This document shows, piece by piece, positions 1-12,190 of a stretch of 64,000 nt of DNA; the first letter of the stretch is position 1, and each line of letters opens with the position of its first letter. Position numbers and translations under genes: made by a program. Source of the stretch: Eulemur rufifrons (Eukaryota > Chordata > Mammalia > Primates > Lemuridae); contig NW_027182875.1 in NCBI RefSeq assembly GCF_041146395.1, positions 561,501 to 625,500 on the forward strand. The letters are read 5' to 3'. The notes below the pieces were generated by a model, which did no database searches, was not told where the DNA came from, and was given only the letters and a program-made list of their open reading frames with translations.

Positions 1-440
1 CAACGTTTGGGTGGTGGTTTGTAGGCATAATAACTGTAGTTCGGAAGAAGTAGGAGAGTCATATATATGAACGGTTACATTCACGCAGAGAAAGAAACTG
101 TTGGGTGGTGTATGTACGCATGTTAATCTATACTTTGGAGGAAGTTTGAGAGTCATATCTGGGGAAAATTGCAGTCACTTAGAGAAAGCAACCATCGGGG
201 GCCGTTTTGTAGATCTGCTAAATTCTATTTTGGAAGAAGAGTGAAAGTCATATGTGGGAACACTTATGCTCACTCAGAGAAATCAACGATGGGGCAGTGT
301 TTCGTTGGCATGCTAAACTGTAGTTTGGAAGAAGTTCGCGAGTCTTATATAAGAAAGCTTACAGTCACCTAGAGAAAGTAACTCTCGGCAGATTGTTTCT
401 AAGCGTGCTAAACTCTAATTTGCATCAATTGTGAGAGTCA
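1..440 (-). repeat. Second inverted-duplication arm (left), pairs with 3835-4275
   Basis: Reads as the reverse complement of 3835-4275 (paired positions sum to about 4275), with more mismatches than the 1.8-kb arms, so it is probably an older inversion product. The left end of the arm may lie outside the window. Confidence 0.8.
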
Positions 441-2235
441 AACATGGGAACGCTTACATTCACTCAGAGAACGCAACGTTTGGGTGGTGGTTTGTAAGCA
501 TTCTAAACTGTATTTTGGAGGAAGTAGGAGAGTCATATATACGAATGCTTACATTCACGCAGAGAAAGCAACTCTGTGATCGTATTTTGTTGGCATGCTA
601 AACTGTGGTTTGGAAGAAGTTTGAGAGCCTTATATAGGAAAGATTACAGTGACACAGAGAAAACAACTCTCTGTAGTTTGTTGGTAGGTCTGCTAAACTG
701 TAATTTGGATGAAGTGTGAGAACGCTTGCATTCACTCAGAGAAAGAATTTTGTCGTGGTGGTTTGTAGGAATAACAACTGTAGTTCGAAGAAGTAGGAGA
801 GTCATATATGAACGGTTACATTCACGCAGAGAAAGCAACTGTGGGGTGGCGTATGTAATCATCATAATCTGTAGTTTGGAGGAAGTTCGAGAGTCATATC
901 TGGGGAAAATTAGAGTCATTTAGAGAAAGGAACCATCGGGGGCTAGTGTGTAGGTCTGCTAAATTCTATTTTGGAAAAAGAGTGAGAGTCATAGATGGGA
1001 ACGCTTATGTTGACTCACAGAAATCAACGATGGGGCGCTGTATTGTTGGCATGCTAAACTGTAGTTTGGAAGAAGTTCGAGAGTCTTATATAGGAAAGTT
1101 TACAGTCACCTACAGAAAGCAACTCACAGGAGGTGGTTTGTAGGCCGCTAAACTCTAATTTGGATGAAGTGAAACAGGCATACATGGATACGCTTCATTC
1201 ACTCAGAGAAAGGTAAATTGGGGTGCCGGTTTGTAGGTATACTAACTCCAGTTTGGAAGAAGTACTAGAGTGATATATATGAACGCTTATATGGACGCAG
1301 AGAAAGCAACTATGGGGTGGTGTTTTGTAGGCCTGCTAAAATATAGTTTGGAAGAAGTTCGAAAGCAGACAGTCATTTAGAGAAAGCAACTCTTGGCGGT
1401 GGATTTTTAGGTCTGCTAAATTGTATTTTGAAAGAAGTACCAGTGTCATATATTCAAACGCTTACATTCATGCAGAGAAAGGAACTGTGGGGTGGTGTTT
1501 TCTAGGCGTGCTAAACTCTAGTTTGGACGAAGTTTGAGAATCACATATAAGAAAGCTTAGAGTCGCTTAAAGCAAATCTCTGGGTGTGGAATGTAGGCGT
1601 GCTAAACTCTATTTTGGTTTCGGAGTGAGAGTCATATATGGGAAGGCTTACATTCACTCAGAGAAAGCAACGATGGTGTGGTGGTTTGTAGGCATACTGA
1701 ACTCTAGTTTGGAAGAAGTAGGAGAATGATATATGGGAACGCTTACATTCATGCAGAGAAAGCAATTATGGGGTGGCTTTTTTGTAGCCATGCAAATCTC
1801 TATTTTGCAAGAAGTTAAAGAGAAATATATAGGAAAGCGTACCATCATTTATAGAAACCAACTTTTGGGGGATGGTTTGTAGGCCTGCAAAACTCTACTT
1901 TGGAAGAAGGGGGAGAATCATATGGGGGACTGGGTACATTCACTCGGAGAAATCAACGATGGGGTTGTGGTTTGTAGGCATACTAAACTCTAGTTTGGAA
2001 GAAGGACGAGAATCATATATAGGAACGCTTACATTCATGCAGAGAAAGCAACTACGGAGTGATGTTTCTATGCCTACTAAACGATAGTTTGGAGGATACT
2101 CGAGAGTCATATCTGGAAAGCTTACAGTCATTTAGAGAAAGCAACTCTCTGGGGGTGGTTCGTAGGCCTGCTAAACTCTATTTTCAATGAAGTGTTAGAA
2201 TCATATGCAGGAACGCTTGCATTCACTCAGAGAAA
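427..2235 (-). repeat. Inverted-duplication arm (left), pairs with 4732-6540
   Basis: Reverse complement of 4732-6540; paired positions sum to about 6967 throughout. Conceptual translations of the same 276-bp frame in the two arms (644-919 minus and 6047-6322 plus) differ at one of 91 residues, so the arms are nearly identical over ~1.8 kb. The pairing stops near 2235, where the two sequences diverge abruptly after 'tcagagaaag'. Confidence 0.85.
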
Positions 2236-3834
2236 GAACGTTGTCGTGATGGTTTGTAGGAATAAATGCTGTAGTTCAAAAGAAGTAGGAGAGTCATATA
2301 TGAACGGTTACATTCACGAAGAGAAAGCAACTGTGGGGTGGCCTATGTAATCATCATAATCTAGTTTGGAGGAAGCTCGAGAGTCATATGTGGGAAAAAT
2401 TAGAGTCACCTAGAGAATTGGAACCATCGGGTGTTGTGTAGGTCTGCTAAATTCTATTTTGGAAGAAGAGTGAGAGTCATATATGGGAACGCTTATGTTC
2501 ACTCAGAGAAATCAACGATGGTGCGCTGTATTGTTGGCATGCTAAACTGTAGTTTGGAAGAAGTTCGAGAGTCTTATATAGGAAAGTTTACAGTCACCTA
2601 GAGAAAGTAACTCACAGGAGGTGGTTTGTGGGCCGCTAAACTCTAATTTGGATGAAGTGAAAGAGGCATACATGGATACGCTTCATTCACTCAGAGAAAG
2701 GTAAATTTGGGTGCCGGTTTGTAGGTATACTAACTCCAGTTTGGAAGAAGTATGAGAGTCATATATATGAAAGCTTATATGGACGCAGAGAAAGCAACTA
2801 TGGGGTGGTGTTTTGTAGGCATGATAAAATATAATTTGGAAGAAGTTCGAAAGCTGACAGTGACAGAGAATGCAACTCTCGGCGGTTGATTTTGAGGTGT
2901 GCTAAATTGTATTTTGAAAGAAGTACCAGAGTCATATATAAAATCTGTTACATTTATGCTGAGAAAAACTATGTGGTGATGTTTTGTTGGCGTGCTGAAA
3001 TGTAGTTTCGAAAAAGTTCAACAGTCTTTTATAGGAAAGCTTACTGTCCGCTAGAGGAAGCAATTTTCGAGAGATTGTTTGTAAGCCTGCTAAACTCTAC
3101 CTTGCACCATTTGTGACTGTCATACATGGGAACGCTAACATTCTCTCAGAGAACTTAACTTTTGGGTGGTTGTTTGTAAGCATACTAAACTGTATTTTGG
3201 AAGAAGTAGCAGAGTCATATATGTGAGTGCTTACATTCACGTAGAGAGGGCAACTATGGGGTGGTGTTTTGTAGGCATGCAAATCTCTAGTTGCGAAGAA
3301 GTTAAGAGTAATAGGAAAGCTTACAGTCTCACAGAGAAAGCAACCCTTGGGGGCCGGTTTGTAGTTCTGCTAAATTCTATTTTGGATGAAGTGTGAATCA
3401 TAAACGGGAACGCTAACATTCACTCAGAGAAAGTAGGGTTGCGGTGGTGATTTTTAGTCACACTAAACTGGAGTTTGGAGGAAGTACGAGAATAAAAGAA
3501 TGCTTACATTCACTCAGAAAAAGCAACGTTGGGGAGGTGGTTGGTAGGTGTACTATACTTTGGAAGAAGTACGAGCGTGATGCATAGGAACGCTTACATT
3601 CACGCAAACTATGGGGTGGCCTTTTGTTGGCATGCTAAATTATGTTCCAAAGTCATATATAGGAAAGCTTATAGTGAGAGAAAGCAACTCTCGGGCGGTG
3701 TTTTGTAGGTCAGGCAAATTGCATTTTGAAAGCAGTCCGAGATTCATATAAGGGAAGGCCTATATCCACTCAGAGAAAGCAATGTTAGGCTGGTGGTTTG
3801 TAGGCATACTAAACTGTATTTTGGAACTCGTATG

Positions 3835-4275
3835 TATGACTCTCACACTTGATCCAAATTAGAGTTCACCAGGCCTATAAACCACATCCTGAGAGTTGCT
3901 TTCTCTAGGTGGATGTAAGCTTTCCTATGTAAAACTCTCGAACTTCTTCCAAACTAAAGTTTAGCATGCCAACAATACACCACCGCATCGTTGCTTTCTC
4001 TGAGTGAACATAAGAATTCCCTTATATGAATCACTTTTTCCAAAATAGAATTTAGCAGACCTACAAACCAGTCCCCGATGGTTGATTTAGCTATGTGACT
4101 GTAATTTTCCCCAGATATGACTCTCAAACTTCCTCCAAAGTATAGATTAACATGCGTACATACACCACCCAACAGTTTCTTTCTCTGCGTGAATGTAACT
4201 GTTCATATATATGACTCTCCTACTTCTTCCGACCTACAGTTATTATGCCTACAAACCACCACCCAAACGTTGTGT
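3835..4275 (+). repeat. Second inverted-duplication arm (right), pairs with 1-440
   Basis: Begins at the orientation switch, where forward monomers first appear ('gtatgtatgactctcacac'), and matches 1-440 on the opposite strand. Confidence 0.8.
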
Positions 4276-5690
4276 TCTCTCCATGAATGTAAGCGTTCCC
4301 ATATTTGACTCTCACAATTGCTGCTAATTAGTGTTTAGAGGCTTGCAAAGCTGTCCCGAGTGTTGTTTTCTCTAGGTGACTGTAAGCTATCCTATATAAC
4401 GCTCTGGAACTCCTTTCAAACTGCAGTTTAGCATGCCAACAACACGTCACCCCATAGTTTCTTTCTCTGCACGAATGTAAGCGTTTGTATATATGACTCT
4501 GGTACGTTTTTCAAAATACAATTTAGCAGACCTAAAAATCACCCGCCAAGAGTTGCTTTCTCTAAGTGACTGTCAGCTTTCCAACTTCTTCCAATCTATA
4601 GTTTAGCATGCCTGCACTACAGCACCCCGTATTTGCTTTCTCTGTGTTAATGTAAGCGTTCGTATTTATGTCTCTCGTACCTCTTCCAAAGTAGAGTTTA
4701 GTATGCTCAAAAACGGCCACCCCAACGTTGCTTTCTCTGAGTGAATGTAAGCGTTCCTGCATATGATTCTAACACTTCATTGAAAATAGAGTTTAGCAGG
4801 CCTACGAACCATCCCCAGAGAGTTGCTTTCTCTAAATGACTGTAAGCTTTCCAGATATGACTCTCGAACATCCTCCAAACTATCGTTTAGTAGGCATACA
4901 AACATCACTCCATAGTTGCTTTCTCTGCATGAATGTAAGCGTTCCTATATATGATTCTCGTCCTTCTTCCAAACTAGAGTTTAGTATGCCTACAAACCAC
5001 AACCCCATCGTTGATTTCTCCGAGTGAATGTACCCAGTCCCCCATATGACTCTCCCCCTTCTTCCAAAGTAGAGTTTTGCAGGCCTACAAACCATCCCCT
5101 GAAAGTTGGTTTCTATAAATGACAGTACGCTTTCCTATATATTACTCTTTAACTTCTTGCAAAATAGAGATTTGCATGGCTACAAAAAAGCCACCCCATA
5201 ATTGCTTTCTCTGCATGAATGTAAGCGTTCCCATATATCATTCTCCTACTTCTTCCAAACTAGAGTTCAGTATGCCTACAAACCACCACACCATCGTTGC
5301 TTTCTCTGAGTGAATGTAAGCCTTCCCATATATGACTCTCACTCTGAAACCAAAATAGAGTTTGGCACGCCTACATTCCACACCCAGAGATTTGCTTTAG
5401 CGACTCTAAGCTTTCTTATATGTGATTCTCAAACTTCGTCCAAACTAGAGTTTAGCACGCCTAGAAAACACCACCCCACAGTTCCTTTCTCTGCATGAAT
5501 GTAAGCGTTTGAATATATGACACTGGTACTTCTTTCAAAATACAATTTAGCAGACCTAAAAATCCACCGCCAAGAGTTGCTTTCTCTAAATGACTGTCTG
5601 CTTTCGAACTTCTTCCAAACTATATTTTAGCAGGCCTACAAAGCACCACCCCATAGTTGCTTTCTCTGCGTCCATATAAGCGTTCATATA
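4264..5690 (+). repeat. Direct duplication within satellite A, copy 1
   Basis: The same monomer order and idiosyncratic variants recur about 2218-2220 bp downstream; for example 'ctgctaattagtgtttagag' starts at 4321 and again at 6541. A more diverged third relative lies around 9650-10400. Confidence 0.8.
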
Positions 5691-6540
5691 TATGACTCTA
5701 GTACTTCTTCCAAACTGGAGTTAGTATACCTACAAACCGGCACCCCAATTTACCTTTCTCTGAGTGAATGAAGCATATCCATGTATACCTGTTTCACTTC
5801 ATCCAAATTAGAGTTTAGCGGCCTACAAACCACCTCCTGTGAGTTGCTTTCTCTAGGTGACTGTAAACTTTCCTATATAAGACTCTCGAACTTCTTCCAA
5901 ACTACAGTTTGGCATGCCAACAATACAGCGCCCCATCGTTGATTTCTGTGAGGCAACATAAGCGTTCCCATCTATGACTCTCACTCTTTTTCCAAAATAG
6001 AATTTAGCAGACCTACACACCAGCCCCCGATGGTTCCTTTCTCTAAATGACTCTAATTTTCCCCAGATATGACTCTCGAACTTCCTCCAAACTACAGATT
6101 ATGATGATTACATACGCCACCCCACAGTTGCTTTCTCTGCGTGAATGTAACCGTTCATATATGACTCTCCTACTTCTTCGAACTACAGTTGTTATTCCTA
6201 CAAACCACCACGACAAAGTTCTTTCTCTGAGTGAATGCAAGCGTTCTCACACTTCATCCAAATTACAGTTTAGCAGACCTACCAACAAACTACAGAGAGT
6301 TGTTTTCTCTGTGTCACTGTAATCTTTCCTATATAAGGCTCTCGAACTTCTTCCAAACCACAGTTTAGCATGCCAACAAAATACGATCACAGAGTTGCTT
6401 TCTCTGCGTGAATGTAAGCATTCGTATATATGACTCTCCTACTTCCTCCAAAATACAGTTTAGAATGCTTACAAACCACCACCCAAACGTTGCGTTCTCT
6501 GAGTGAATGTAAGCGTTCCCATGTTTGACTCTCACAATTG
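4732..6540 (+). repeat. Inverted-duplication arm (right), pairs with 427-2235
   Basis: Partner of the left arm, separated from it by ~2.5 kb of satellite A. Its first part is also present a third time in direct orientation about 2218 bp downstream. Confidence 0.85.
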
Positions 6541-7900
6541 CTGCTAATTAGTGTTTAGAGGCTTGTAAACCTGTCCCGAGTGTTGCTTTCTCTAGGTGAC
6601 TGTAAGCTATCCTATATAACACTCTCGAATACCTTCCAAACTGCAATTTAGCATCCCCACAACACGTCACCCCATAGTTTCTTTCTCTGCATGAATGTAA
6701 GCGTTTGTATATGACTCTGGTACGTCATTCAAAATACAATTTAGCCGACCTAAAAATCACCCGCCAAGAGTTGCTTTCTCTAAGTGACTGTCAGCTTTCC
6801 AACTTCTTCCAATCTATAGTTTAGCATGCCTGCACTACAGCACCCCATATTTGCTTTCTCTGTGTTAATGTAAGCGTTCGTATTTATGTCTCTCGTACCT
6901 CTTCCAAAGTAGAGTTTAGTATGCTCAAAAATGGCCACCCCAACGTTGCTTTCTCTGAGTGAATGTAAGCGTTCCTGTATATGATTCTAACACTTCATTG
7001 AAAATAGAGTTTAGCAGGCCTACGAACCATCCCCAGAGAGTTGCTTTCGCTAAATGACTGTAAGCTTTCCAGATATGACTCTCAAACATCCTCCAAACTA
7101 TAGTTTAGTAGGCATACAAACATCACTCCATAGTTGCTTTCTCTGCATGAATGTAAGCGTTCCTATATATGATTCTCGTCCTTCTTCCAAACTAGAGTTT
7201 AGTATGCCTACAAACCACAACCCCATCGTTGATTTCTCCGAGTGAATGTACCCAGTCCCCCATATGACTCTCCCCCTTCTTCCAAAGTAGAGTTTTGCAG
7301 GCCTACAAACCATCCCCCGAAAGTTGGTTTCTATAAATGACGGTACGCTTTCCTATATATTACTCTTTAACTTCTTGCAAAATAGAGATTTGCATGGCTA
7401 CAAAAAAGCCACCCCATAATTGCTTTCTCTGCATGAATGTAAGCGTTCCCATATATCATTCTCCTACTTCTTCCAAACTAGAGTTCAGTATGCCTACAAA
7501 CCACCACACCATCGTTGCTTTCTCTGAGTGAATGTAAGCCTTCCCATATATGACTCTCACTCTGAAACCAAAATAGAGTTTGGCACGCCTACATTCCACA
7601 CCCAGAGATTTGCTTTAGCGACTCTAAGCTTTCTTATATGTGATTCTCAAACTTCGTCCAAACTAGAGTTTAGCATGCCTAGAAAACACCACCCCACAGT
7701 TGCTTTCTCTGCATGAATGTAAGCGTTTGTATATATGACTCTGGTACTTCTTTCAAAATACAATTTAGCACACCGAAAAATCAACCGCCGAGAGTTGCTT
7801 TCTCTAAGTGACTGTTTTCGAACTTCTTCCAAATTATATTTTAGCATGCCTACAAAACACCACCCCATAGTTGCTTTCTCTGCATCAATATAAGCGTTCA
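6482..7900 (+). repeat. Direct duplication within satellite A, copy 2
   Basis: Near-identical to 4264-5690 through about 7716, then progressively weaker to about 7900. The unit is ~2.2 kb, about 23 monomers. Confidence 0.8.
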
Positions 7901-10900
7901 TATATATGCCTCTCTCACTTCATCTAAATTAGAGTTTAGCAGGCCTACAAACAACACCCCGTGAGTTGCTTTCTCTAGGTGACTGTAAACTTTCCTATAT
8001 AAGAATCTCCAACTTCTTTCAAACTACACCATGCCAACAAAACACCACACCGTGGTTGCTTTCTCTGAGTGAACATAAGCGTTCCCATATATGACTCACA
8101 CTCTGTTTCCAAAATAGAATTTAGCAGATCTACAAACCAGCCCAAGATGGTTCCTTTCTCTAAGTGACTGTAATTTTCCCCAGATATGACTCTTGCACTT
8201 CCTCCAAACTACAGATTAACATGCATACATCGCCACCCCACAGTTGCGTTCTCTGCGTGAATGTAACGGTTCATATATATGACTCTCCTACTTCTTCCCA
8301 ACTACAGTTATTATGCCTTCAAACCATCACGATGTTCCCTTCTCTGAGTGAATGAATGCAAGCATTCTCACATTTCATCCAAGTTAGAGTTTAGCAGGCC
8401 TACCAATAAACTTCCGAGAGTTGTTTTCTCTGTGTCACTGTAATCTTTCCTATATAAGACTCTCGAACTTCTTCCAAACCACAGTTTAGCATGCCAACAA
8501 AATACGACCCCAGAGTTGCTTTCTCTGCCTGAATGTAAGCGTTCATATACATGACTCTCGTACTTCCTCCAAAATACAGTTTAGAATGCCTACAAACCAC
8601 CACCCAAACGTTGCGTTCTCTGAATGAATGAAAGCATTCCCATGTTTGACTCTCACAATTGATGCAAAGTAGAGTTTAGCAGGCCAAGAAAGGCTCTCCC
8701 GAGAGTTGCTTTCTCTAGGTGACTGTAAGCTTTCCTAAATAAGACTCTCCAACTTCTTCCAAACTACAGGTTAACATGCCCACAAAACATCACCCCATGG
8801 TTTTTTCTTTGCATGAATGTAAGCATTAGTATATATGACTCTGGTACTTCTTTCAAAATACAATTTAGCAGACCTAAAAATCACCCACCAAGAGTTGCTT
8901 TCTCTAAGTGACTGTTCAGGTTTAGAACTTCTTCCAAACTATAGCATGCTTACAAAACACCACCCCGTAGTTGCTTTCTCTGTGTGAATGTAAGCGTTCC
9001 CAAATATCATTCTCGTACTTCTTCCAAACTATTTAGTATGCCTACAAAAACCACCCCAGTGTTGTTTCTCTGAGGGAATGTAAGCGGTCCCATGTTTGAC
9101 TCTCACACTTCATCCAAATTAGAGTTTAGCATGTGTACAAAAAAATCTCCCGAGAGTTGCTTTCCCTAGGTGACGGTAATCTTTCCTGTATAAGGTTCTC
9201 CAACTCCTTCCAAACTGCAGTTTAGCATGCCTACAAAACCTGACGCCATAAGTGCTTTCTCTGCGTGAATGTAAGTGTTCCTATATAGGACTCTCGTACT
9301 TCTTCCAAACTACAGTTTAGTATGCCCTACAAACCACCACCCAAACGTTGTTTTCTCTGAGTGAATGTAAGCGTTCCCATATATGACTCTCACACTTCAA
9401 CCAAAATAACTCTATTTCAACCAAAATAACTCTACATTCCACACCCAGAGAGTTGCTTTCTCTACGTGACTGTAAACTTTCCTATATATGACTCTCAAAC
9501 TTCGTCCAAACTAGAGTTTTGCAAGCCTACAAAACACCACCCCATAGTTGCATTCGGTGCCGGAATGTAAGCGGTTCTACATGTGATTCTCTTGCTTCTT
9601 CCAAATTACAGGTTAGTATGCCTAGGAACCACAACCACAACGTTGTTTTCACTGAGTTCCCATATATTATTCTAACACTTCATTGAAAATAGAGTTTAGC
9701 AGGCCTACGAAACACCCCCGAGAGCTGCTTTCTCTAAGTGACTGTAAGCTTCCCAGATATGGCTCTCGAACTTCCTCCAAACTATATTTTAGTAGGCATA
9801 CAAACATCACCCCATAGTTGCTTTCTCTGCGTGAAGGTAAGCGTTCCTATATACGATTCTCGTACTTCTTCCAAACTAGAGTTGACTATGCCTACAAATC
9901 ACAATCCCATCGTTGATTTCTCTGAGTGAATGCACGCGGTCCCCAATATGACTCTCCCCCACTTCCAAACTGGAGTTTTGCAGGTGTACAAAACATCCCC
10001 CGAGAGTTGGTTTCTATGACTATACCCTTTCCTATATATTACTCCTTAACTTCTTCCAAACTAGAGATTAGCATGGCTACAAAAACGCCACCCCATAATT
10101 GCTTTCTCTACGTGAATGTAAGCGTTCCCATATATCATTCTCCTACTTCTTCCAAACTAGAGTTTAGTATGCCTACAAACCACCACGCCGTCGTTGCTTT
10201 CTCTGAGGGAATGTAAGCCTTCCCATATATGACTCTCACTCTTAAACCAAAATAGAGTTTGGCAGGCCTACATTCCACACCCAGAGATTTCCTTTCTCTA
10301 AGTGACTCTAAGCTTTCTTATATGTGATTCTCAAACTTCGTCCAAACTAGAGTTTAGCATGCCTATAAAACACCACCCCATAGTTACTTTCAGTGCGTCA
10401 AAATGTATGTGCTCCTATATGTGATTCTCGTGCTTCTTCCAAACTGCAGTTTAGTAAGCCTACAAACAACCCCATCGTTGCTTTCTCTGAGTGAATGTAA
10501 GCGTTCTCATATATGATTCTCACACTTCAACCAAAACAGGGTTTTGCAGGCCTACAAACCACCCGCCAAGACTTGCTTTTTCAAAGTGGCTGTTACCTTT
10601 CCTATATAGGACTCTGGAACTTCTCCCAAGCTAGACTTTAACATGTCTACCTGACACTACTCCGTAGTTGCTCTCGCTGTGTGAATGTAAGCGTTCCTAT
10701 ATATGAGTCTTGTACCTCTTCTTAACTAGCATCTGGCATGCCAAAATAACACTCCTCCATAGTTGCTTTCTTTGAGTCAATGTAAACATTCCTATATATG
10801 TCTCTCGCACTTCTTCCAAACTAGAGTTAAGTCTACAAACCAATCCCCGACAGCTGTTTTCTCTGAATGAATTTAAGCGTTCCTTATATATGACTATGGC

Positions 10901-11040
10901 ACTTTCTCCAAACTAGAGTTTAGCAAGCCTACACTCCACCCCTGTTCGTTGCTTTCTCTAAGTTACTGTAAGCTTTCCTATACATGGCTCTCGAAATTTT
11001 CCAAACTAGAGTTAGCATGCCTACTATACACCTACACATA

Positions 11041-11655
11041 ATTGCTTTGTCTGAGTGAATATAAGCCTTCCTATACATGACTGTCGCACTTTTTCCAAAT
11101 TAGAGTGTAGCCAGCCTGGAAAGCACCCCTTATAGTTGCTTTCATTGAGTGAATGTTAACATTCCTATGTATGACTCTCGCAACTTTTCCAATCTAAGAT
11201 TTTAGCAATGCCACAAATCCCCCGCCGAGAGTTCCTATACATAACTGTCCTCTTTTTCCAAGCTAGAGTTTAGGAAGCCTAGAAACCGTCCCCCCATAGA
11301 CGCTTTATGTGAACGTAAGCGTTCCTATATATGACTCTCGCCTTCCTCCAAACTAGAGCTTAGCAAGCCTACAAAACAACTCCCTATAATTGCTTTCTCT
11401 GAAAGAATGATATCGTTCCTATATAAGACTCTCGAACTTCTTCCAAACCAGAGTTTAACAAGCCAAAAAAGCACCCCCCATAGATGCTTCCTCTAACTCA
11501 AAGCTAATATTCCTATATATGATTCAGCTTCTTCATCCAAACTAGAGTAAGGCAAGCCTACAAATCACACACCAATAGTTGCTTTCTATAAGTAAATGTA
11601 AGCATCCCTATATATGACTATAGTAATTCTTCCAAACTGGAGTTTAGCAAGCCTA
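11041..11655 (+). repeat. Degenerate edge of satellite A
   Basis: Monomers still recognisable by 'tatatatgactctcg', 'cttccaaactagagtttagcaagcc' and 'gttgctttct', but carrying more substitutions and indels and a blurred trimer order. The array ends around 11655, where 'agcaagcctacagacccc' runs into the GC-rich module of the telomere-like block. Higher divergence at an array edge is usual for satellites. Confidence 0.75.
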
Positions 11656-11659
11656 CAGA

Positions 11660-11790
11660 CCCCAGGACTCCACTCCATAGTACCCTGGGCATTGGCGCCT
11701 GCCTGTCATGCAGGACATAGGGGCGGACGCTCATCTCAGACACTGCATTGGTGGATTGTAGGCTTTTTTAAGTTTTTGAATTGCAAAAGT
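11660..11790 (+). repeat. GC-rich module, diverged copy at the satellite A boundary
   Basis: Contains 'cactccatagtaccctggg', 'gtcatgcaggacatagg' and 'ggattgtaggcttttt', matching parts of the later modules. It forms the junction between satellite A and the telomere-like array. Confidence 0.65.
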
Positions 11791-12047
11791 CTGAGAATTG
11801 GAATTGGGTTTAGGGTAAGGTTAGGTGTTAGGGACTAGGATTAGGTTTAGGGGTTAGGGTTTTAGGTTAGAATTAGGGTTAGGATTACTGTTAGGGTTAG
11901 AGATTAGGATTATGTTTAGTGGTTGGGTTTAGGCTTAGGATGAGAGGCAAGAGTAAGGGTCAGGGATTAGGGTTACTATTAGGAGTTAGATTCAGGGCTT
12001 ACGAAGGGTTTGGTTTAGTGATAGGGTTCGGGCTTACGTTTAACGGT

Positions 12048-12190
12048 GTGTGTTAGGGCACGGGTCCTGTCTAACGTACGGGGCACTGTGGGTGTGGAGC
12101 AAGGCTGCGTCCCCACTTCATCGTACCCTGGGTGTTGGGCTTCAACTGTCACGCAGGACAAAGGCAGAGGCTCATCTCACGCATGGTTAG
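12048..12190 (+). repeat. GC-rich module, diverged copy
   Basis: Shares 'gcacgggtcctgtct', 'atcgtaccctgggt' and 'tcacgcaggacaaagg' with the other modules, but lacks the 3' part ending in 'gcaagaagtctgagaatta'. Confidence 0.65.

Larger units (their letters stand above)
1..3830 (-). repeat. Satellite A array (~95-bp monomers), reversed segment
   Basis: Tandem array of AT-rich ~95-bp monomers, read here on the minus strand relative to the larger block that follows. On + each monomer shows a core like 'cagagaaagcaac', then 'ttgtaggc..gctaaact', then 'tttggaagaagt' and 'gagtcatatat'. The array enters the window mid-repeat. Direct duplication is visible inside it: about 720-1370 resembles 2215-2860. 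No gene is supported; short open frames simply recur with the monomers. I do not recognise the satellite family by name. Confidence 0.9.
3831..11040 (+). repeat. Satellite A array (~95-bp monomers, ~285-bp trimer), forward segment
   Basis: Same monomer as 1-3830 in opposite orientation. The core 'gttgctttctct' recurs near 4915, 5010, 5105, 5200, 5296 and 5391, a spacing of ~95 bp. Three monomer types alternate: one with 'ctgcatgaatgtaagc', one with 'ctgagtgaatgtaagc', one with 'ctaagtgactgtaagctttcc'. This gives a ~285-bp trimeric higher-order unit with occasional monomer losses. No coding potential is supported. Confidence 0.9.

Noticed and set aside
644..919. Open frame of 91 codons in satellite A, repeated at 6047-6322
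   Set aside because: It is conserved only because the DNA lies in duplicated arms. It spans three monomers, shows no domain or signal, and such frames recur in either strand at monomer spacing.
1..11655. CRISPR-like periodic repeats
   Set aside because: The repeats are contiguous tandem monomers without unique spacers, in a eukaryotic satellite context.
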